From Bradyrhizobium sp. CCBAU 53338 (lineage in GTDB: Bacteria > Pseudomonadota > Alphaproteobacteria > Rhizobiales > Xanthobacteraceae), in NCBI RefSeq assembly GCF_015291665.1, contig NZ_CP030049.1:1-64000 (forward strand): 64,000 bases of DNA, in the 5' to 3' direction. The notes beneath the pieces were generated by a model. It was not told the DNA's origin. It searched no databases and was given only the letters and a program-made list of their open reading frames with translations. A program made the position numbers and the translations under genes. Shown one piece after another: positions 63,169-64,000 of the stretch. Position 1 is the first letter of the stretch; every line of letters starts with the position of its first letter.

Positions 63169-64000
63169 ATGGACCTGCAACAACTGCGCTGCTTCGTAGC
63201 AACAGCCGAAGAGCTTCACTTCGGAAGAGCGGCGCAACGAATGAATATGCTTCCCTCGGCCCTGGGGCGGTTTGTTCGGCTGCTGGAGGAGGATCTCGGC
63301 ACGCGGCTTCTGACGCGCACGACGCGAAACGTCGCGCTGACGGACGACGGTGTTGTCTTGCTTAAAGATGCGCGTGCGCTGCTGACGCAAGCCGATGCGC
63401 TTGCGGTCAGATTTCGGACGCGCTCGCGCAAAGGGGCAACAATCATACGCGTTGGTGCCATCGACAGTGCTGCCGCCGGACTTATTCCGAAACTTCTTAA
63501 AGACTTTCGCAAGCGTCGGCCTGATGCAACGATTCAACTGGTCGAGGATAAGACCATTCGTCTGTTGCCGCGCCTTTTGACCGGACGGCTTGATCTCGCC
63601 TTCGTGCGCCCCCCAAAAGACGCCAACAAGCGGCTGGAGTTTCTATTTCTCTTCTTTGAGACAGCCGTCGTAGCCCTTCCGCACCATCATCGACTTGCGT
63701 CGAGGAAGATGGTCAAGGTTGCGGATCTCAAGAACGAGCCACTGATCGTTCCCGAACGGCGGTCCAGGCCTCATAGCCACGATCTAACGATGAAGCTCTT
63801 TGCGGAAGCCGGGCTAGACGCCCGGATTGCTCAGATTGCGGAGGAAAAGCAAACGATCGTCAACCTGGTGTCGGCCGGTTTGGGGATCGCTATCGTACCT
63901 AGCTGGACGTCGCGCCTGGCGAGCCGCGGGGTTCGCTATGTCCGGCTCGTGGCGTCGGACATGAACAAACTTCCCCTTGCGGCTGCTTGGTCGCGCGGGA
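63169..64000 (+). CDS. LysR-family regulator, running off the window
   Basis: An open frame of 277 codons without stop to the window end. It starts [44 protein letters not shown], a clear LysR helix-turn-helix, with GGAGG 4-8 nt before the ATG. The effector domain begins [22 protein letters not shown] and resembles BenM/CatM-type regulators. About 20-30 residues are probably missing at the C-terminus. Confidence 0.92.
   Translation, partial: MDLQQLRCFVATAEELHFGRAAQRMNMLPSALGRFVRLLEEDLGTRLLTRTTRNVALTDDGVVLLKDARALLTQADALAVRFRTRSRKGATIIRVGAIDSAAAGLIPKLLKDFRKRRPDATIQLVEDKTIRLLPRLLTGRLDLAFVRPPKDANKRLEFLFLFFETAVVALPHHHRLASRKMVKVADLKNEPLIVPERRSRPHSHDLTMKLFAEAGLDARIAQIAEEKQTIVNLVSAGLGIAIVPSWTSRLASRGVRYVRLVASDMNKLPLAAAWSRG

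Overview
The window looks like chromosome of a GC-rich alphaproteobacterium, most likely a Bradyrhizobium-type soil organism. That assignment is inferred from codon use, the many LysR/GntR/MarR-controlled catabolic genes, the orphan solute-binding proteins, the HipAB/TacAT remnants and a gspE-M type II secretion operon. No rRNA, tRNA, CRISPR array or intact insertion sequence was recognised.

Region 1 (about 0-17 kb, minus strand) is a compact H2-oxidation island. Order of transcription: hydrogenase small and large subunits (actinobacterial-type, group 1h/'group 5'), two tandem small cysteine proteins that resemble high-potential iron-sulfur proteins, a maturation protease, a small unknown protein, a TPR protein, two tiny membrane proteins, a NifU-Rieske protein, an NHL-repeat protein, then hypF, hypC, a SIS-domain protein, hypD, hypE, hypA, hypB. 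Most genes overlap or nearly touch. A good sigma-54 promoter (GG-N10-GC) lies just upstream of the small subunit. A sigma-54 activator with a degenerate receiver domain is encoded upstream, coupled to a small zinc-ribbon gene. A divergent PAS-GGDEF-EAL protein follows.

Region 2 (19.5-31.4 kb) holds two catabolic groups. The first is a cytochrome P450 plus a branched-chain-type binding protein, divergent from a MarR regulator across a perfect 9-bp inverted repeat. The second contains an AEC transporter, alpha/beta hydrolase, cupin, RraA-like aldolase, MHS-type MFS transporter, EthD-like protein and hydantoinase/oxoprolinase subunits HyuB and HyuA.

Region 3 (31.4-37 kb) is a low-density accessory stretch with toxin-antitoxin material: a HipB-like regulator behind repeated palindromes, a badly decayed hipA, a second orphan HipB/Y4mF-like regulator behind four operator-like repeats, and an apparently intact TacA-TacT (DUF1778-GNAT) pair. 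A LysR gene closes it.

Region 4 (37.6-45.5 kb) is a GntR-associated catabolic cluster: Bug-type and TRAP-type binding proteins, a secreted amidohydrolase, an aldehyde dehydrogenase and a divergent thiamine-diphosphate enzyme. The last two share an inverted motif in their common promoter region.

Region 5 (46.2-60.5 kb, minus strand) is a type II secretion locus: gspE-F-G-H-I-J-K-L-M, a gspC-like gene, a secreted metallo-beta-lactamase-fold protein, a DUF1007-like protein, gspD and a prepilin peptidase. The two interposed exported proteins are natural substrate candidates. The right end holds a LysR gene overlapping gspE, a decayed pyruvate kinase, and a LysR gene running off the window.
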